A program made the translations under genes and the position numbers. The notes under the pieces were generated by a model that saw nothing but the letters and a program-made list of their open reading frames with translations, had not been told where the DNA came from and ran no database searches. Source: Pseudoalteromonas galatheae (GTDB taxonomy: Bacteria; Pseudomonadota; Gammaproteobacteria; Enterobacterales; Alteromonadaceae). From it: a stretch of 64,000 nt of DNA. This document shows positions 18,587-28,977 of this stretch, one piece after another. Position 1 is the first letter of the stretch. Each line of letters opens with the position of its first letter. The stretch spans positions 1,857,001-1,921,000 of the forward strand of contig NZ_PNCO02000001.1 of NCBI RefSeq assembly GCF_005886105.2. Reading direction: 5' to 3'.

Positions 18587-19474
18587 CTATTTCTCTGAAT
18601 AAAGCTTAAAAATCGCACTAAAGTCTTCACTGCCTTTGCCTTGATTTTGCATCAAGTTATACAAATTCTTTGCAAGCGCCCCCATGGGCGTCGCAGAATT
18701 TGTTTGCTGCGCAGATTGCATCGCAAGGCCAAGATCTTTAGCCATTAAATCAACCATAAAGCCCGGCTTATAACCGTTCGAAGAAGGCACATTTTCTAGT
18801 ACATCAGGACATGGGTTGTATAGCTCTAGCGTCCAGTTACGACCAGAGCTGTTTAGCATAATTTCGCTCAATACTTTAGGATCTAAGCCATGATCTACAC
18901 CCATTTGCAGCGCTTCACTTGTGCCCGCCATAAGTATTGATAACAGCATATTGTTACATATCTTAGCGACTTGCCCTGCACCAATATCTCCAGCATGAAA
19001 AATGTTCTTACCCATATTGGTCAGTACCACATGGGCACGTTCAAAGTCTGCTTTATTACCGCCGACAATAAAAGTTAAGGTACCGGCCGCTGCACCTGCA
19101 ACACCGCCAGACACAGGCGCATCGACAAATGAAATACCCGACTCTGCCAACTTGTTGCCAACAAACTGAGCAGATTCAGCATCGATGGTCGAGCAATCAA
19201 TTACTTGTGTGTTTTTAGACAAATAATTAATTAACCCATCATCGCCTGTATACACAGCTCGAACATGCTTGCCTGCAGGCAGCATACTGATCACATAATC
19301 GGCTTCGCGACATACATCGCTCACAACCGTCGCTTTCGTTGCACCACTAGCTTCAAGCGTCGCAACAACCTCTGGGTTCAAATCGAATACACATACTTGG
19401 TGGCCAGCCTTTAACAGGTTAATCGCCATTGGACCACCCATGTTACCTAAGCCAATAAATCCTACTTGTGCCAT
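18587..19474 (-). CDS. mmsB: 3-Hydroxyisobutyrate dehydrogenase
   Basis: Oxidises 3-hydroxyisobutyrate to methylmalonate semialdehyde in valine catabolism with NAD+. The 295-residue protein starts MAQVGFIGLGNMGGPMAINLLKAGH, the signature of beta-hydroxyacid dehydrogenases, with DAPVSGG at about 119 for substrate binding and the catalytic lysine in GAGQVAKICNNML. It lies between the 3-hydroxyisobutyryl-CoA hydrolase gene and the SDR gene, in the order the pathway predicts. Confidence 0.93.
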   Translation of the reverse strand: MAQVGFIGLGNMGGPMAINLLKAGHQVCVFDLNPEVVATLEASGATKATVVSDVCREADYVISMLPAGKHVRAVYTGDDGLINYLSKNTQVIDCSTIDAESAQFVGNKLAESGISFVDAPVSGGVAGAAAGTLTFIVGGNKADFERAHVVLTNMGKNIFHAGDIGAGQVAKICNNMLLSILMAGTSEALQMGVDHGLDPKVLSEIMLNSSGRNWTLELYNPCPDVLENVPSSNGYKPGFMVDLMAKDLGLAMQSAQQTNSATPMGALAKNLYNLMQNQGKGSEDFSAIFKLYSEK

Positions 19475-19486
19475 TTAAGTCACTCC

Positions 19487-20626
19487 TTATAAGTCACGCA
19501 AAGGATGATCGTTTTCATCCCATCGAGGTGTGAAAAAACGTTCTATTGCGTCATTTGGAATCTCAGCAACCGATTTAAACCGCCAATTTGGTTTGCCATC
19601 TTTATCGATAAGCAGCGCACGAACACCTTCTTGAAACTCACCAAACTCGCCAGCCGTTACCGACATACCTAACTCCTGCTTAAAGCAGTCTTTGAGTGTT
19701 TTACCTTCACTTCTAGTAAGCTGCGCTTTAACCAATGCTGCGCTCAATGGTGAACCATGTTTTAACGCAGCCTGTGCCTTGCTTAGCCATTTGTTGTCAG
19801 TGCTATCCAACGCTAAAATAAACTCAACCTGCTCTGATAAAGTATCTTTCTCATCAAGCGCTTCGAATACCTTGATAAGCGGTTTAATTTCGCTTTTTGG
19901 CGGCGCATGAGAGGCTTCATCTAGTGACAACAACAACTGCGTGAGCTTTTCATGATTTAATACATTGGTTTTGCCCCAGTTCACTTCAACTAGGTTTTGT
20001 AATAGTAAGCTCAGCTTTTCTGAGTCCATAAAGTGGTCGGCGAGCCCAACCAGCTTGGCATCCGCAGCGTTAATGTTTGCAGCGGTGAGCCCCAAGAATA
20101 GCCCAACGCCTTTTGGCATCTTATTGAGGAAATAGCTCCCTCCCACATCAGGGTATAAGCCAATGGTGATTTCCGGCATAGCAATGCGCGACGTTTCGGT
20201 CATCACTTTATGGCTTGCACCAGCCGTTAAGCCCAGTCCACCACCCATGATGATGCCATTACCCCAAAGTAGGATTGGTTTATCATAGTTATGGATTTGA
20301 TAATCTAACCGATATTCTTCACTAAAAAAGGTTTCAATTAATGCATTACTCGTATCAGACGACATTTCGCGATATAAACTCACGACATCGCCGCCGGCAC
20401 AAAACGCCTTCTCTCCAGCACCTTTTAGCATAACCATTGCTATTTGCGGGTCGTTTGCCCAAGCGTCAAGTTGTGGCGCGAGCAAACGGATCATATCGAG
20501 GTTTAAGGCATTTAACGCTTTTGGTGCATTTAATGTCGCCAGCGCTATTTTCATCCCGTTATGGCACGTTGCCTGTTCGAATATAACCGGCGCCTCTTCG
20601 TGATTTATTAGCTCAAATTCAGTCAT
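19487..20626 (-). CDS. 3-Hydroxyisobutyryl-CoA hydrolase
   Basis: A crotonase-superfamily thioesterase that releases 3-hydroxyisobutyrate from its CoA ester in valine breakdown. Features: NAPKALNALNLDMI, GAGEKAFCAGGDV (oxyanion hole), GIIMGGGLGLTAGASHKVMTE with the second oxyanion-hole region, and PEITIGLYPDVGGSYFL with the catalytic Glu/Asp positions typical of HIBCH. A longer frame starts at 20641, but the ATG at 20626 shares a base with the stop codon of the upstream hydratase (TAATG), giving 379 residues; that start is preferred. Confidence 0.92.
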   Translation of the reverse strand: MTEFELINHEEAPVIFEQATCHNGMKIALATLNAPKALNALNLDMIRLLAPQLDAWANDPQIAMVMLKGAGEKAFCAGGDVVSLYREMSSDTSNALIETFFSEEYRLDYQIHNYDKPILLWGNGIIMGGGLGLTAGASHKVMTETSRIAMPEITIGLYPDVGGSYFLNKMPKGVGLFLGLTAANINAADAKLVGLADHFMDSEKLSLLLQNLVEVNWGKTNVLNHEKLTQLLLSLDEASHAPPKSEIKPLIKVFEALDEKDTLSEQVEFILALDSTDNKWLSKAQAALKHGSPLSAALVKAQLTRSEGKTLKDCFKQELGMSVTAGEFGEFQEGVRALLIDKDGKPNWRFKSVAEIPNDAIERFFTPRWDENDHPLRDL

Positions 20627-21402
20627 TAGCCATTTACCCAATTCGCTTTACGCTTCTCTAGAAACGCGTTTACGCCTTCTTTTTGATCTTGCGTATCGAA
20701 TAGTGTTACAAAGAGTTCGCGTTCCAGCGGCAATGCGCTATTGATTGTGCCAGTGCGACCTTTTTGAATGAGGGCCTTACAAGCTGTGACCGCAACTGGA
20801 CTTTGATCTTCCACTTTCTTAGCAAGTTCAAGCGCAGCCTCCAGTGCTTTACCCTGCTCGACCACTTCTTCAACTAAGCCAATTTGCTGTGCTTTATCAG
20901 CTTTTAAGCGTTCACCGCATAAAATCATACGTTTTGCCCAGCCTTCGCCCACAAGCCAAGACAAATTTTGTGTGCCGCCAGCACAAGGTAACAATCCGAC
21001 TTTCGCCTCAGGAAGTGCCATTTGGGCTTGAGCTTCGGCAATACGGATATCGCATGCTAGTGCGACTTCTAAGCCGCCACCCATTGCAAAACCATTGATA
21101 GCAGCAATTGATACGCCTCTAAAGTCGCTGAGTGTTTCAAACGCTTCGCCAAATACTCGAGACATATCCGCAGCGACCCCTTTGTCGCCGTCGGCAAATA
21201 CGTTTAGATCCGCACCGGCTGAAAAGAACTTTTCGCCTTCACCAGTGATCACTAAAGAATAGATTTCTTTATCTGCGTTCAATTCGATTACTAGATTTTT
21301 AAGTGCAGTTAGTGTGCCTTTTGTCCACGTATTCGCAGGTGGATTTGACATAGTAACAACGGCAGTATGGCCTTGTTTTTCGAGTTTTAATTGTGCAGTC
21401 AT
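20626..21402 (-). CDS. Enoyl-CoA hydratase
   Basis: A 258-residue crotonase. The oxyanion-hole segments EKFFSAGADLNVF and AINGFAMGGGLEVALACDIRIA are clear, followed by PEAKVGLLPCAGGTQNL carrying a catalytic Glu. In this operon it would hydrate methacrylyl-CoA (valine) and similar short enoyl-CoAs. It is 10 bp downstream of the acyl-CoA dehydrogenase and overlaps the next gene by one base. Confidence 0.9.
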   Translation of the reverse strand: MTAQLKLEKQGHTAVVTMSNPPANTWTKGTLTALKNLVIELNADKEIYSLVITGEGEKFFSAGADLNVFADGDKGVAADMSRVFGEAFETLSDFRGVSIAAINGFAMGGGLEVALACDIRIAEAQAQMALPEAKVGLLPCAGGTQNLSWLVGEGWAKRMILCGERLKADKAQQIGLVEEVVEQGKALEAALELAKKVEDQSPVAVTACKALIQKGRTGTINSALPLERELFVTLFDTQDQKEGVNAFLEKRKANWVNG

Positions 21403-21412
21403 GATGCTCTCC

Positions 21413-22597
21413 TTATAGGACGCTTGCCGCGCCTTCAGCTAAGATCCGACGTGCAATAATTACACGCATGATTTCGTTTGTACCTTCAAGGATCTGATGT
21501 ACACGTACGTCACGTAGATGGCGCTCCAGTGGATACTCTTTGATATACCCGTAACCACCATGAATTTGCAGTGCATCATCACACACCTTAGTACCTACAT
21601 CAGTGGCAAAGCGCTTTGCCATAGCGCAATAAGTGGTCTTTTCTGGGTCGTTGCTATCCAGTTTAAATGCCGCAAGTCGAACCATTTGGCGCGCAGCCAC
21701 AAGTTCTGTATTCATATCTGCAATTTTAAATTGAAGTGCTTGGAACGCCGCTAAAGGTTTGCCAAACTGAGAACGCTCTTGCATATACTGCTTGGCGGTA
21801 TTGAGCGCCTGCTGAGCTGTACCAATCGAGCAAGTTGCAATATTAATACGACCACCATCAAGGCCTTGCATCGCAAATTTGAAGCCTTCTCCTTCTTGGC
21901 CTAGCAGGTTTGCGGCTGGGATACGAACATTTTCAAGCGTGATAAGGCGCGTAGGTTGAGCGTTCCACCCCATTTTTTCTTCTGCTTTGCCATAAATAAC
22001 GCCGTCAGCATCGGCAGGTACAACAAATGCCGAAATACCTTTTGGACCGTCTTCACCGGTTCTTGCCATTACCACCAATACGTCGGTTTCACCGGCCCCT
22101 GAGATAAACATCTTAGAGCCAGACAAAACGTACTCGTCGCCTTCTTTTATTGCTTTTGTTTTCAGCGATGCAGCATCAGAGCCAGAGCCTGGCTCAGTTA
22201 GACAGTAAGAAGCCAGTAGCTCACCTGTTACTAACTGATCCATATATTTTGCTTTGGTTTCTTCCGTTGCAAAGCTCGCTATCATCCACGTTGCCATGTT
22301 ATGAATAGTCAACATGGCGGTTGTTGCTGTACAACCCATAGAAAGTTGCTCAAAAATAATACTTGAGTCAAGGCGAGATAAACCCAGACCACCTGCCTCT
22401 TCTGGCGTATATAGACCGCAAAAGCCAAGCTCACCTGCTTTTTGAATTACGTCTTTTGGAAAAATGTGCTCTTGATCCCATTTTGCAGCATGTGGAGCAA
22501 GCTCGCTCATTGCAAATTGGTGCGCCATATCGGCAAATGCTTGTTGATCTTCGTTTAGGTTAAAGTCCACGCTAGACCTCTCTTGCTGTTCTGACAC
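21413..22597 (-). CDS. Acyl-CoA dehydrogenase, probably isobutyryl-CoA or short branched chain
   Basis: An FAD-dependent acyl-CoA dehydrogenase of 394 residues. Motifs: LTEPGSGSDAASL (FAD/substrate loop), MFISGAGETDVLVVMART, GGRINIATCSIGTAQQAL, and the C-terminal IHGGYGYIKEYPLERHLRDVRVHQILEGTNEIMRVIIAR, which contains the FAD-contacting and putative catalytic Glu (EGTNE) positions. Flanked by mmsA and the methacrylyl-CoA hydratase-like gene, it most likely forms methacrylyl-CoA from isobutyryl-CoA. Electrons would go to ETF. Confidence 0.9.
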   Translation of the reverse strand: MSEQQERSSVDFNLNEDQQAFADMAHQFAMSELAPHAAKWDQEHIFPKDVIQKAGELGFCGLYTPEEAGGLGLSRLDSSIIFEQLSMGCTATTAMLTIHNMATWMIASFATEETKAKYMDQLVTGELLASYCLTEPGSGSDAASLKTKAIKEGDEYVLSGSKMFISGAGETDVLVVMARTGEDGPKGISAFVVPADADGVIYGKAEEKMGWNAQPTRLITLENVRIPAANLLGQEGEGFKFAMQGLDGGRINIATCSIGTAQQALNTAKQYMQERSQFGKPLAAFQALQFKIADMNTELVAARQMVRLAAFKLDSNDPEKTTYCAMAKRFATDVGTKVCDDALQIHGGYGYIKEYPLERHLRDVRVHQILEGTNEIMRVIIARRILAEGAASVL

Positions 22598-22677
22598 CCT
22601 GAATGTGTGTCTGTAATTCTTATCGTTTTGGTAAAAAATAGCGTGCTCCCCCTGCAGAGCACACTATGCAATATGAG

Positions 22678-24168
22678 TTATCTAAGGTTGATACTCATAT
22701 TTGGACCACTGACAGCCTCATCGTCAAACCAGCGTGAGGTAATTGTTTTGGTTTCTGTATAGAAACGCACGCCTTGCTTACCATAGGTATGTTGGTCGCC
22801 GTAGAATGAGTTCTTCCAACCGGTAAATGAGAAGAACGGCAAAGGCACTGGAATAGGAATATTAATCCCTACCTGACCCACTTCGATTTCACGCTGGAAC
22901 TTGCGTGCTGCGCCACCGCTTGCGGTGAATAATGAGGTGCCGTTACCGTATGGGTTGTTATTAATAAGCGTAATTGCTTCATCTAAACTATCGACAAATA
23001 CACAACAAAGGACTGGGCCAAAGATTTCTTCTTTGTAGATATCCATGTCAGTTGTGACGTTTGAAAACAGCGTTGGACCTACCCAGTTACCATTTTCATA
23101 ACCCTCAACGGTAAACTCAGAGCCATCTAGCAAACACGTTGCGCCTTGCTGCTTACCACTGTCAATCAGCGATAGAATACGCGCTTTAGCTTGCGGCGTC
23201 GTTTGCGGACCATAAGCAGCTTCTGGGTCATCCCACACGCCAGGACGAACCTTCGCCATAGCGTCTTTTAGTTCATCGACCCACTGTTGTGATTGGCCAA
23301 CAAACACGGCAACTGAGATCCCCATACAGCGCTGACCACCCGCGCCGACCGAAGAGCCAACCAGGTTATTTATCACTTGTTCTTTTTTCGCATCTGGCAT
23401 GATAACCATGTGGTTTTTTGCACCAACACACGCTTGAACGCGTTTGAGATTTTGCGTACCTTTGCTGTAAATGTACTGACCAACACCACAAGAACCCACG
23501 AAAGAAATCGCGCGAATTTCCGGCGCTTCAAGGATTTGGTCGACCTGACCCTTACTACCGTGTACTACCTGTAGTACGCCTTTTGGCGCACCGGCTTCTT
23601 CAAACAGTTCAACCAAGCGCATTGGCGTTAGTGGATCTTGCTCTGATGGCTTAAGTACAAAGGTGTTACCGCATACAATTGCCATTGGGAACATCCACAG
23701 TGGGATCATCGCTGGGAAGTTAAATGGCGTAATACCCGCACAAACGCCTAGCGGTTGGGTATATGAATAGGTGTCGATATTTCGGGCAACGTTTTCTACC
23801 GTCTCGCCCATCATCATTGAAGGGGCATTACATGCTTGCTCAACCACTTCAATACCACGCCATACATCACCTTTCGCATCTTCAAAAGTTTTACCTAGTT
23901 CATGGCAAATGATGGTTGCGATTTCTTCTTGATGCTCTTTAAGAAGCGCTGCATAACGCATCATAATTCGCGCACGCTCAGTTACCGGAACATTACGCCA
24001 CGTTTTAAATGCTTCTTGAGCTGAATGAATTGCAGCCTGAACTTCTTCGTTAGTAGCACAAGGTACTTTTGCTAATACTTCTTGATTAGCCGGATTAACA
24101 ACGTCTAACCATTTGTCAGACTGAGACTGTGAAAATTCACCGTTGATGTATAAAGGTACTTGGTGCAT
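22678..24168 (-). CDS. mmsA: Methylmalonate-semialdehyde dehydrogenase (CoA-acylating)
   Basis: A 496-residue aldehyde dehydrogenase of the CoA-acylating MmsA type that converts methylmalonate semialdehyde plus CoA and NAD+ to propionyl-CoA. Diagnostic segments are [29 protein letters not shown], the cysteine loop [10 protein letters not shown] (nucleophile about residue 284) and the C-terminal [22 protein letters not shown]. It is the second gene of the leftward operon, about 100 bp after the thiolase gene. Confidence 0.95.
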   Translation of the reverse strand: MHQVPLYINGEFSQSQSDKWLDVVNPANQEVLAKVPCATNEEVQAAIHSAQEAFKTWRNVPVTERARIMMRYAALLKEHQEEIATIICHELGKTFEDAKGDVWRGIEVVEQACNAPSMMMGETVENVARNIDTYSYTQPLGVCAGITPFNFPAMIPLWMFPMAIVCGNTFVLKPSEQDPLTPMRLVELFEEAGAPKGVLQVVHGSKGQVDQILEAPEIRAISFVGSCGVGQYIYSKGTQNLKRVQACVGAKNHMVIMPDAKKEQVINNLVGSSVGAGGQRCMGISVAVFVGQSQQWVDELKDAMAKVRPGVWDDPEAAYGPQTTPQAKARILSLIDSGKQQGATCLLDGSEFTVEGYENGNWVGPTLFSNVTTDMDIYKEEIFGPVLCCVFVDSLDEAITLINNNPYGNGTSLFTASGGAARKFQREIEVGQVGINIPIPVPLPFFSFTGWKNSFYGDQHTYGKQGVRFYTETKTITSRWFDDEAVSGPNMSINLR

Positions 24169-24264
24169 GAAGCACTCCTCCCCATAAAACGAGTTTATGC
24201 GCTGCGTGAATGATTAGAATTATGGAAAACGCAGCGCCCCTTGAACGAAATAAATTGCAGTAAC

Positions 24265-25443
24265 TTACACTTCTACCGCGAGTGCTACAGCTTCACCACC
24301 ACCGATACATAGTGACGCAACGCCTTTTGATAAGCCGCGGTTTTTTAGTGCATGTATGAGTGTAACTAGGATGCGAGCACCGCTTGCACCGATTGGGTGA
24401 CCTAGTGCACAAGCACCACCGTTGACGTTGACTTTGTTGCTATCTAACTGCATTTCGTTGATAGCCAACATAGTCACCATCGCAAACGCTTCGTTGATTT
24501 CCCAAAGATCAACATCTGCTGTCGACCAACCTGCTTTTTCAAGCAGCTTATTCATCGCACCGACTGGTGCCACGGTAAATTCAGCAGGCGCTTGTGAGTG
24601 AGTTGCATGGGCAACAATCTTACAAAGTGGTGTCAAACCGTGCTTTTTCGCTTCTGATTCACTCATTAAAATCAGCGCTGCTGCACCGTCAGAAATAGAC
24701 GAGGAGTTGGCGGCTGTGATAGTACCGTCTTTTTTAAATGCTGGACGAAGTGATGGAATTTTGTCTGGACGCGCGTTACCAGGTTGCTCGTCAGTATTAA
24801 CCTCAACATCGCCCTTACGTGTACTCATTACATGAGGGGCAATTTCATTGCCAAAGCTGCCATTTTCGATTGCGGCGTTTGCTTTACTTAGTGAGCCAAG
24901 TGCAAATTCATCCATGTGCTCGCGAGTAATGCCATATTCATCGGCAGTAGCCTGTGCGAAGCAACCCATCGCTTTGTTGTCATAAGCATCTTCTAAACCA
25001 TCAGCCATCATATGGTCTTTGATTTCGCCATGACCCATGCGCATTCCGCCACGGGCTTTTGGAATAAAGTAAGGTGAGTTAGTCATGCTTTCCATGCCGC
25101 CAGCGATAGCAGAATTAATGCTACCTGAGCGGATGAGATCATGCGCGAACATCGCTGCTTTTAGACCCGAGCCGCACACCTTGTTAATTGTCGTCGCTCC
25201 CGTCGAGCGTGCAAGCCCCGCGTGTAGCATCGCTTGACGCGCTGGCGCTTGACCAAGGCCTGCAGGTAAGACACAGCCCATGATAACTTCGTCTATACTC
25301 GCGTCACTAAGACCTGTTTCATTCATTACTGCTTTAATTGCAGTCGCACCTAAGTCTGTCGCGGTTGCGTCAGATAGGCTTCCCATAAAGCCACCCATTG
25401 GTGTACGCTTAGCAGCGACGATGACAACAGCTTCGTTACTCAT
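24265..25443 (-). CDS. Acetyl-CoA C-acetyltransferase (thiolase)
   Basis: A 392-residue biosynthetic-type/degradative thiolase II. The acylated cysteine is in TINKVCGSGLKAAM (about residue 90). NEAFA, GGACALGHPIGASGARI (His) and CIGGGEAVALAVE (second Cys) complete the active site. It would cleave acetoacetyl-CoA made by the CoA transferase of the divergent liu operon, or 2-methylacetoacetyl-CoA from isoleucine. It is the promoter-proximal gene of the leftward operon, facing the LiuR-type sites at 25521 and 25696. Confidence 0.93.
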   Translation of the reverse strand: MSNEAVVIVAAKRTPMGGFMGSLSDATATDLGATAIKAVMNETGLSDASIDEVIMGCVLPAGLGQAPARQAMLHAGLARSTGATTINKVCGSGLKAAMFAHDLIRSGSINSAIAGGMESMTNSPYFIPKARGGMRMGHGEIKDHMMADGLEDAYDNKAMGCFAQATADEYGITREHMDEFALGSLSKANAAIENGSFGNEIAPHVMSTRKGDVEVNTDEQPGNARPDKIPSLRPAFKKDGTITAANSSSISDGAAALILMSESEAKKHGLTPLCKIVAHATHSQAPAEFTVAPVGAMNKLLEKAGWSTADVDLWEINEAFAMVTMLAINEMQLDSNKVNVNGGACALGHPIGASGARILVTLIHALKNRGLSKGVASLCIGGGEAVALAVEV

Positions 25444-25520
25444 TGCAAAACTCCTGTTTACAAGCCAATCTTGGACTTGTTAAAAATTAACTCTGTATTC
25501 GAGCATACATAATATTTACG

Positions 25521-25536
25521 TTTACGCCAACGTAAA
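25521..25536. promoter_or_regulatory. LiuR-type operator 1
   Basis: The 16-mer TTTACGCCAACGTAAA is a perfect TTTACG-N4-CGTAAA palindrome 78 bp upstream of the leftward thiolase start. A second TTTACG overlaps it on the left at 25515. It fits the motif described for LiuR regulators of branched-chain catabolism in gammaproteobacteria, recalled rather than looked up. Confidence 0.75.
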
Positions 25537-25695
25537 TCTAAAATCAAGCCAAACGAGATCAGTGAAAGTGTAAAGCTAACTTGCACAAATTTGTTTCCAA
25601 GGCTTATTTTCTCTAGCTGTAATGAAGATTTGATGACAATTCGAACGGACAGAATATTCCTTTTATAAGACTAAAGAAGGATCTGCTATTCTTAC

Positions 25696-25711
25696 TTTAC
25701 CTTTACGTAAA
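25696..25711. promoter_or_regulatory. LiuR-type operator 2
   Basis: TTTACCTTTACGTAAA differs from operator 1's palindrome by one base in the left half. It lies 47 bp before the liuR start and probably overlaps its promoter, as MerR-family sites do. It would give autoregulation of liuR and control of the whole rightward liu operon. Confidence 0.75.
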
Positions 25712-25758
25712 CTTCACTTATATTGGTCTAATCAGTGACGTTGTAAGTGTAAATAAAA

Positions 25759-26151
25759 ATGCAAGAAATTAATGAACCTACCTATTCAATCAGCGAGTTA
25801 GCTAAAGAATTTGATATTACTACTCGCAGTATTCGTTTTTACGAAGACCAAGGACTCCTTTCTCCTAGGCGTCAAGGACAAACGCGTATTTACTCAAAAC
25901 GTGACAAAGTTCGATTAAAACTGATCCTTCGCGGAAAACGTCTTGGTTTTACACTTGCTGAAACTGGCCGACTATTTGAGCTTTACGACGCCGACAAATC
26001 AAGCGAAAAGCAACTTAAAACCATGTTGCAACTCATTGAAGAGAAAAAAGCCGATTTAAGCCAACAAATGGACGACATTAAAGTTGTCTTAATGGAACTA
26101 GTGACGGCTGAGCGCCGTTGTCGCGACACCCTACACGAGCTCGAAAAATAA
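25759..26151 (+). CDS. liuR: MerR-family regulator LiuR
   Basis: A 130-residue MerR protein: the N-terminal winged helix has YSISELAKEFDITTRSIRFYEDQGLLSPRRQGQTRIYSKRDKVRLKLI, and a long coiled-coil dimerisation helix follows (residues 75-125). It lacks the cysteines of metal-sensing MerR proteins. LiuR represses the leucine/isovalerate catabolic genes in related bacteria. Its position, first in the operon with matching palindromes on both sides of the divergent promoters, supports this assignment. It is 24 bp upstream of liuA. Confidence 0.88.
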   Translation: MQEINEPTYSISELAKEFDITTRSIRFYEDQGLLSPRRQGQTRIYSKRDKVRLKLILRGKRLGFTLAETGRLFELYDADKSSEKQLKTMLQLIEEKKADLSQQMDDIKVVLMELVTAERRCRDTLHELEK

Positions 26152-26175
26152 ACTCTCACAACAGGATGAATACCG

Positions 26176-27351
26176 ATGAGCACAGTATCTTTATATAAAG
26201 AATTAAACTTTGGACTAGGCGAAACAGCAGACATGATCCGTGATCATGTGAATAGCTTTGCGACCAGTGAAATTGCCCCACTGGCTGAAAAAACAGATCA
26301 AGAAAATGCATTTCCAAACGAAATGTGGCCAAAGTTTGGCGAAATGGGCCTACTTGGGATCACCGTTGCTGAAGAATTTGGCGGCTCAAACATGGGTTAT
26401 CTTGAACACGTTATTGCAATGGAAGAGATAAGCCGTGCGAGTGCATCAATTGGCTTAAGCTACGGCGCGCATTCAAACCTATGTGTGAACCAAATTAACC
26501 GTAACGGCAACCAAGCCCAAAAAGAAAAGTATCTACCAAAACTTATCAGCGGTGAACACATCGGTGCGCTAGCGATGAGTGAGCCCAATGCTGGCTCTGA
26601 CGTGGTTTCAATGAAACTGCGTGCTGAAAAGCAAGGTGACAAGTTCATCCTAAACGGTAATAAAATGTGGATCACCAACGGTCCAGATGCCGACGTTTTT
26701 GTGATTTACGCAAAAACCGATATCAATGCAGGCCCTCGCGGGATCACCGCCTTTATCGTCGAAAAAATCTTCCCTGGTTTTTCAACGGCACAAAAGCTAG
26801 ACAAACTTGGAATGCGTGGTTCAAACACCTGTGAGCTGGTATTCGAAAACTGCGAAGTACCTGCAGAAAACATCCTTGGCGAATACAATGAAGGCGTTAA
26901 GGTACTCATGAGTGGCCTAGACTACGAGCGTGTGGTATTGGCAGGCGGTCCGCTTGGTATTATGCAGGCTTGTATGGATGTGGTAGTACCTTATATTCAC
27001 GAGCGTAAACAATTTAACCAATCTATCGGTGAATTCCAGCTGGTGCAGGGCAAAGTTGCTGACATGTACACGCAAATGAACGCCGCACGCTCATACGTTT
27101 ATACCGTGGCGAAAGCCTGTGACCGTGGCGAAACCACACGTAAAGATGCTGCTGGAGCGATTTTATATGCCGCAGAACTTGCAACCAAACTTGCACTTGA
27201 TGCCATTCAGCTACTAGGCGGAAACGGTTATATCAATGAATATCCTACAGGTCGACTACTTCGCGATGCCAAGCTGTATGAAATTGGCGCTGGTACGTCG
27301 GAGATCCGCCGTATGCTTATCGGACGTGAGCTATTCAACGAAAGTCGCTAG
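26176..27351 (+). CDS. liuA: Isovaleryl-CoA dehydrogenase
   Basis: Converts isovaleryl-CoA to 3-methylcrotonyl-CoA in leucine catabolism. The 391-residue flavoprotein has [33 protein letters not shown] and [14 protein letters not shown], the last being characteristic of IVD enzymes; the catalytic Glu of IVD lies in the [14 protein letters not shown] segment near residue 250. The C-terminus has [34 protein letters not shown]. It is followed at 9 bp by liuB. A good AGGATG ribosome site precedes the ATG. Confidence 0.95.
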   Translation: MSTVSLYKELNFGLGETADMIRDHVNSFATSEIAPLAEKTDQENAFPNEMWPKFGEMGLLGITVAEEFGGSNMGYLEHVIAMEEISRASASIGLSYGAHSNLCVNQINRNGNQAQKEKYLPKLISGEHIGALAMSEPNAGSDVVSMKLRAEKQGDKFILNGNKMWITNGPDADVFVIYAKTDINAGPRGITAFIVEKIFPGFSTAQKLDKLGMRGSNTCELVFENCEVPAENILGEYNEGVKVLMSGLDYERVVLAGGPLGIMQACMDVVVPYIHERKQFNQSIGEFQLVQGKVADMYTQMNAARSYVYTVAKACDRGETTRKDAAGAILYAAELATKLALDAIQLLGGNGYINEYPTGRLLRDAKLYEIGAGTSEIRRMLIGRELFNESR

Positions 27352-27360
27352 GAGTGCTAC

Positions 27361-28968
27361 ATGACGGTACTAAATTCTGCGGTTAATCCGCATGATCCCC
27401 AGTTTAAGGCAAACAGCGATGCGATGGCATCGCTGGTTGCTGATCTTAAAGATAAAGTCGCCACACTAAGCCAAGGTGGTGGTGAAGCGCTCATCGCTCG
27501 TCACCAAAGTCGCGGTAAATTATTTGTACGTGACCGAATTGAAAGCTTGCTTGACGAGGGCTCGCCGTTTTTAGAAATTGGCCAATTCGCCGCGTTTGGG
27601 GTTTACGAGCAAGATATTCCTTGTGCTGGTGTAGTCGCCGGGATCGGACGCGTTAAAGGCGTTGAATGCATGATTGTGGCAAATGATGCGACGGTAAAAG
27701 GGGGAACCTATTTCCCTATTACTGTAAAAAAACACCTAAGAGCGCAAGAAATCGCTGAGCGCTGCCATCTTCCTTGCATCTATTTGGTGGATTCTGGCGG
27801 TGCAAACTTGCCAGAGCAAGATGAAGTGTTCCCAGATAAATTGCATTTTGGTCGGATTTTCTACAATCAAGCTCGTATGTCTGCAAAGGGGATCCCACAA
27901 ATAGCTGTGGTCATGGGGTTATGCACCGCCGGTGGCGCATATGTACCAGCGATGGCTGATGAAAGTATTATCGTCAAAGAACAAGGCACCATTTTCTTGG
28001 CAGGGCCACCGCTTGTTAAAGCGGCCACGGGTGAAGAAGTGAGTGCAGAAGACTTAGGCGGCGCAGATGTTCACTGTAAAGTCTCAGGTGTAGCCGATCA
28101 CTATGCAGAAAATGACGAGCATGCGCTTTCTATCGCAAGACAGTGCGTGTCACGCCTTAACCATCAGCGCCCTACTCGCCCACTCCTTCAAGATGCCAAA
28201 CCACCACGGTATGACATCAGTGAGGTGTATGGCATTGTCGGTACGGATCTGAAAAAGCCATTTGATGTGCGCGAAGTCATTGCCCGTATCGTGGACGATT
28301 CTCAGTTTGATGAATTTAAACGCTACTTCGGCGAAACGCTCGTGACTGGTTTTGCTGAAATTTATGGTCACCCTGTAGGGATCGTAGCAAACAACGGTAT
28401 TCTCTTTTCCGAATCCGCGCAAAAAGGCGCACACTTTATTCAACTCTGTGCACAGCGTAATATTCCGCTGCTGTTTTTGCAGAATATTACTGGATTTATG
28501 GTTGGCCAAAAATACGAAGCGGAAGGTATCGCCAAGCACGGTGCAAAAATGGTAACAGCCGTTTCCTGTGCTGATGTGCCTAAGTTTACAGTATTGATTG
28601 GCGGCTCATATGGTGCTGGTAACTATGGCATGTGTGGTAGAGCCTACGAGCCAACCATGATGTGGATGTGGCCAAACGCACGGATCTCCGTAATGGGTGG
28701 TGAGCAAGCTGCGGGCGTATTAACGCAGGTTAAACAAGATGGTTTAGCACGTAAGGGCCTTAGCATGAGCGATGCCGAAGTGAGTGAATTTAAAAAACCA
28801 ATCATCGAGCAGTATGAAAAGCAAGGACATCCATACTATGCCAGCGCAAGGCTTTGGGACGATGGCGTTATCGACCCTGCGGATACGCGCACAGTACTTG
28901 GTCTTGCCTTAGAGGCTGCGAGCAATGCGCCGCAAAAAGAGTCTAAATTTGGCGTCTTCAGAATGTAA
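27361..28968 (+). CDS. liuB: Methylcrotonyl-CoA carboxylase, carboxyltransferase (beta) subunit
   Basis: A 535-residue acyl-CoA carboxyltransferase of the crotonase fold. It transfers CO2 from biotin on LiuD to 3-methylcrotonyl-CoA. Landmarks: [29 protein letters not shown] near residue 50, [32 protein letters not shown] and the C-terminal [25 protein letters not shown] and [11 protein letters not shown] oxyanion/biotin loops. The length matches MCC-beta. The biotin carboxylase subunit is encoded two genes downstream in the same operon. Confidence 0.96.
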   Translation: MTVLNSAVNPHDPQFKANSDAMASLVADLKDKVATLSQGGGEALIARHQSRGKLFVRDRIESLLDEGSPFLEIGQFAAFGVYEQDIPCAGVVAGIGRVKGVECMIVANDATVKGGTYFPITVKKHLRAQEIAERCHLPCIYLVDSGGANLPEQDEVFPDKLHFGRIFYNQARMSAKGIPQIAVVMGLCTAGGAYVPAMADESIIVKEQGTIFLAGPPLVKAATGEEVSAEDLGGADVHCKVSGVADHYAENDEHALSIARQCVSRLNHQRPTRPLLQDAKPPRYDISEVYGIVGTDLKKPFDVREVIARIVDDSQFDEFKRYFGETLVTGFAEIYGHPVGIVANNGILFSESAQKGAHFIQLCAQRNIPLLFLQNITGFMVGQKYEAEGIAKHGAKMVTAVSCADVPKFTVLIGGSYGAGNYGMCGRAYEPTMMWMWPNARISVMGGEQAAGVLTQVKQDGLARKGLSMSDAEVSEFKKPIIEQYEKQGHPYYASARLWDDGVIDPADTRTVLGLALEAASNAPQKESKFGVFRM

Positions 28969-28977
28969 GGAGCACTT

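Noticed and set aside
28150..28539. 129-codon minus-strand ORF inside liuB
   Set aside because: Shadow of a highly conserved gene on the other strand; the composition follows liuB codon periodicity.
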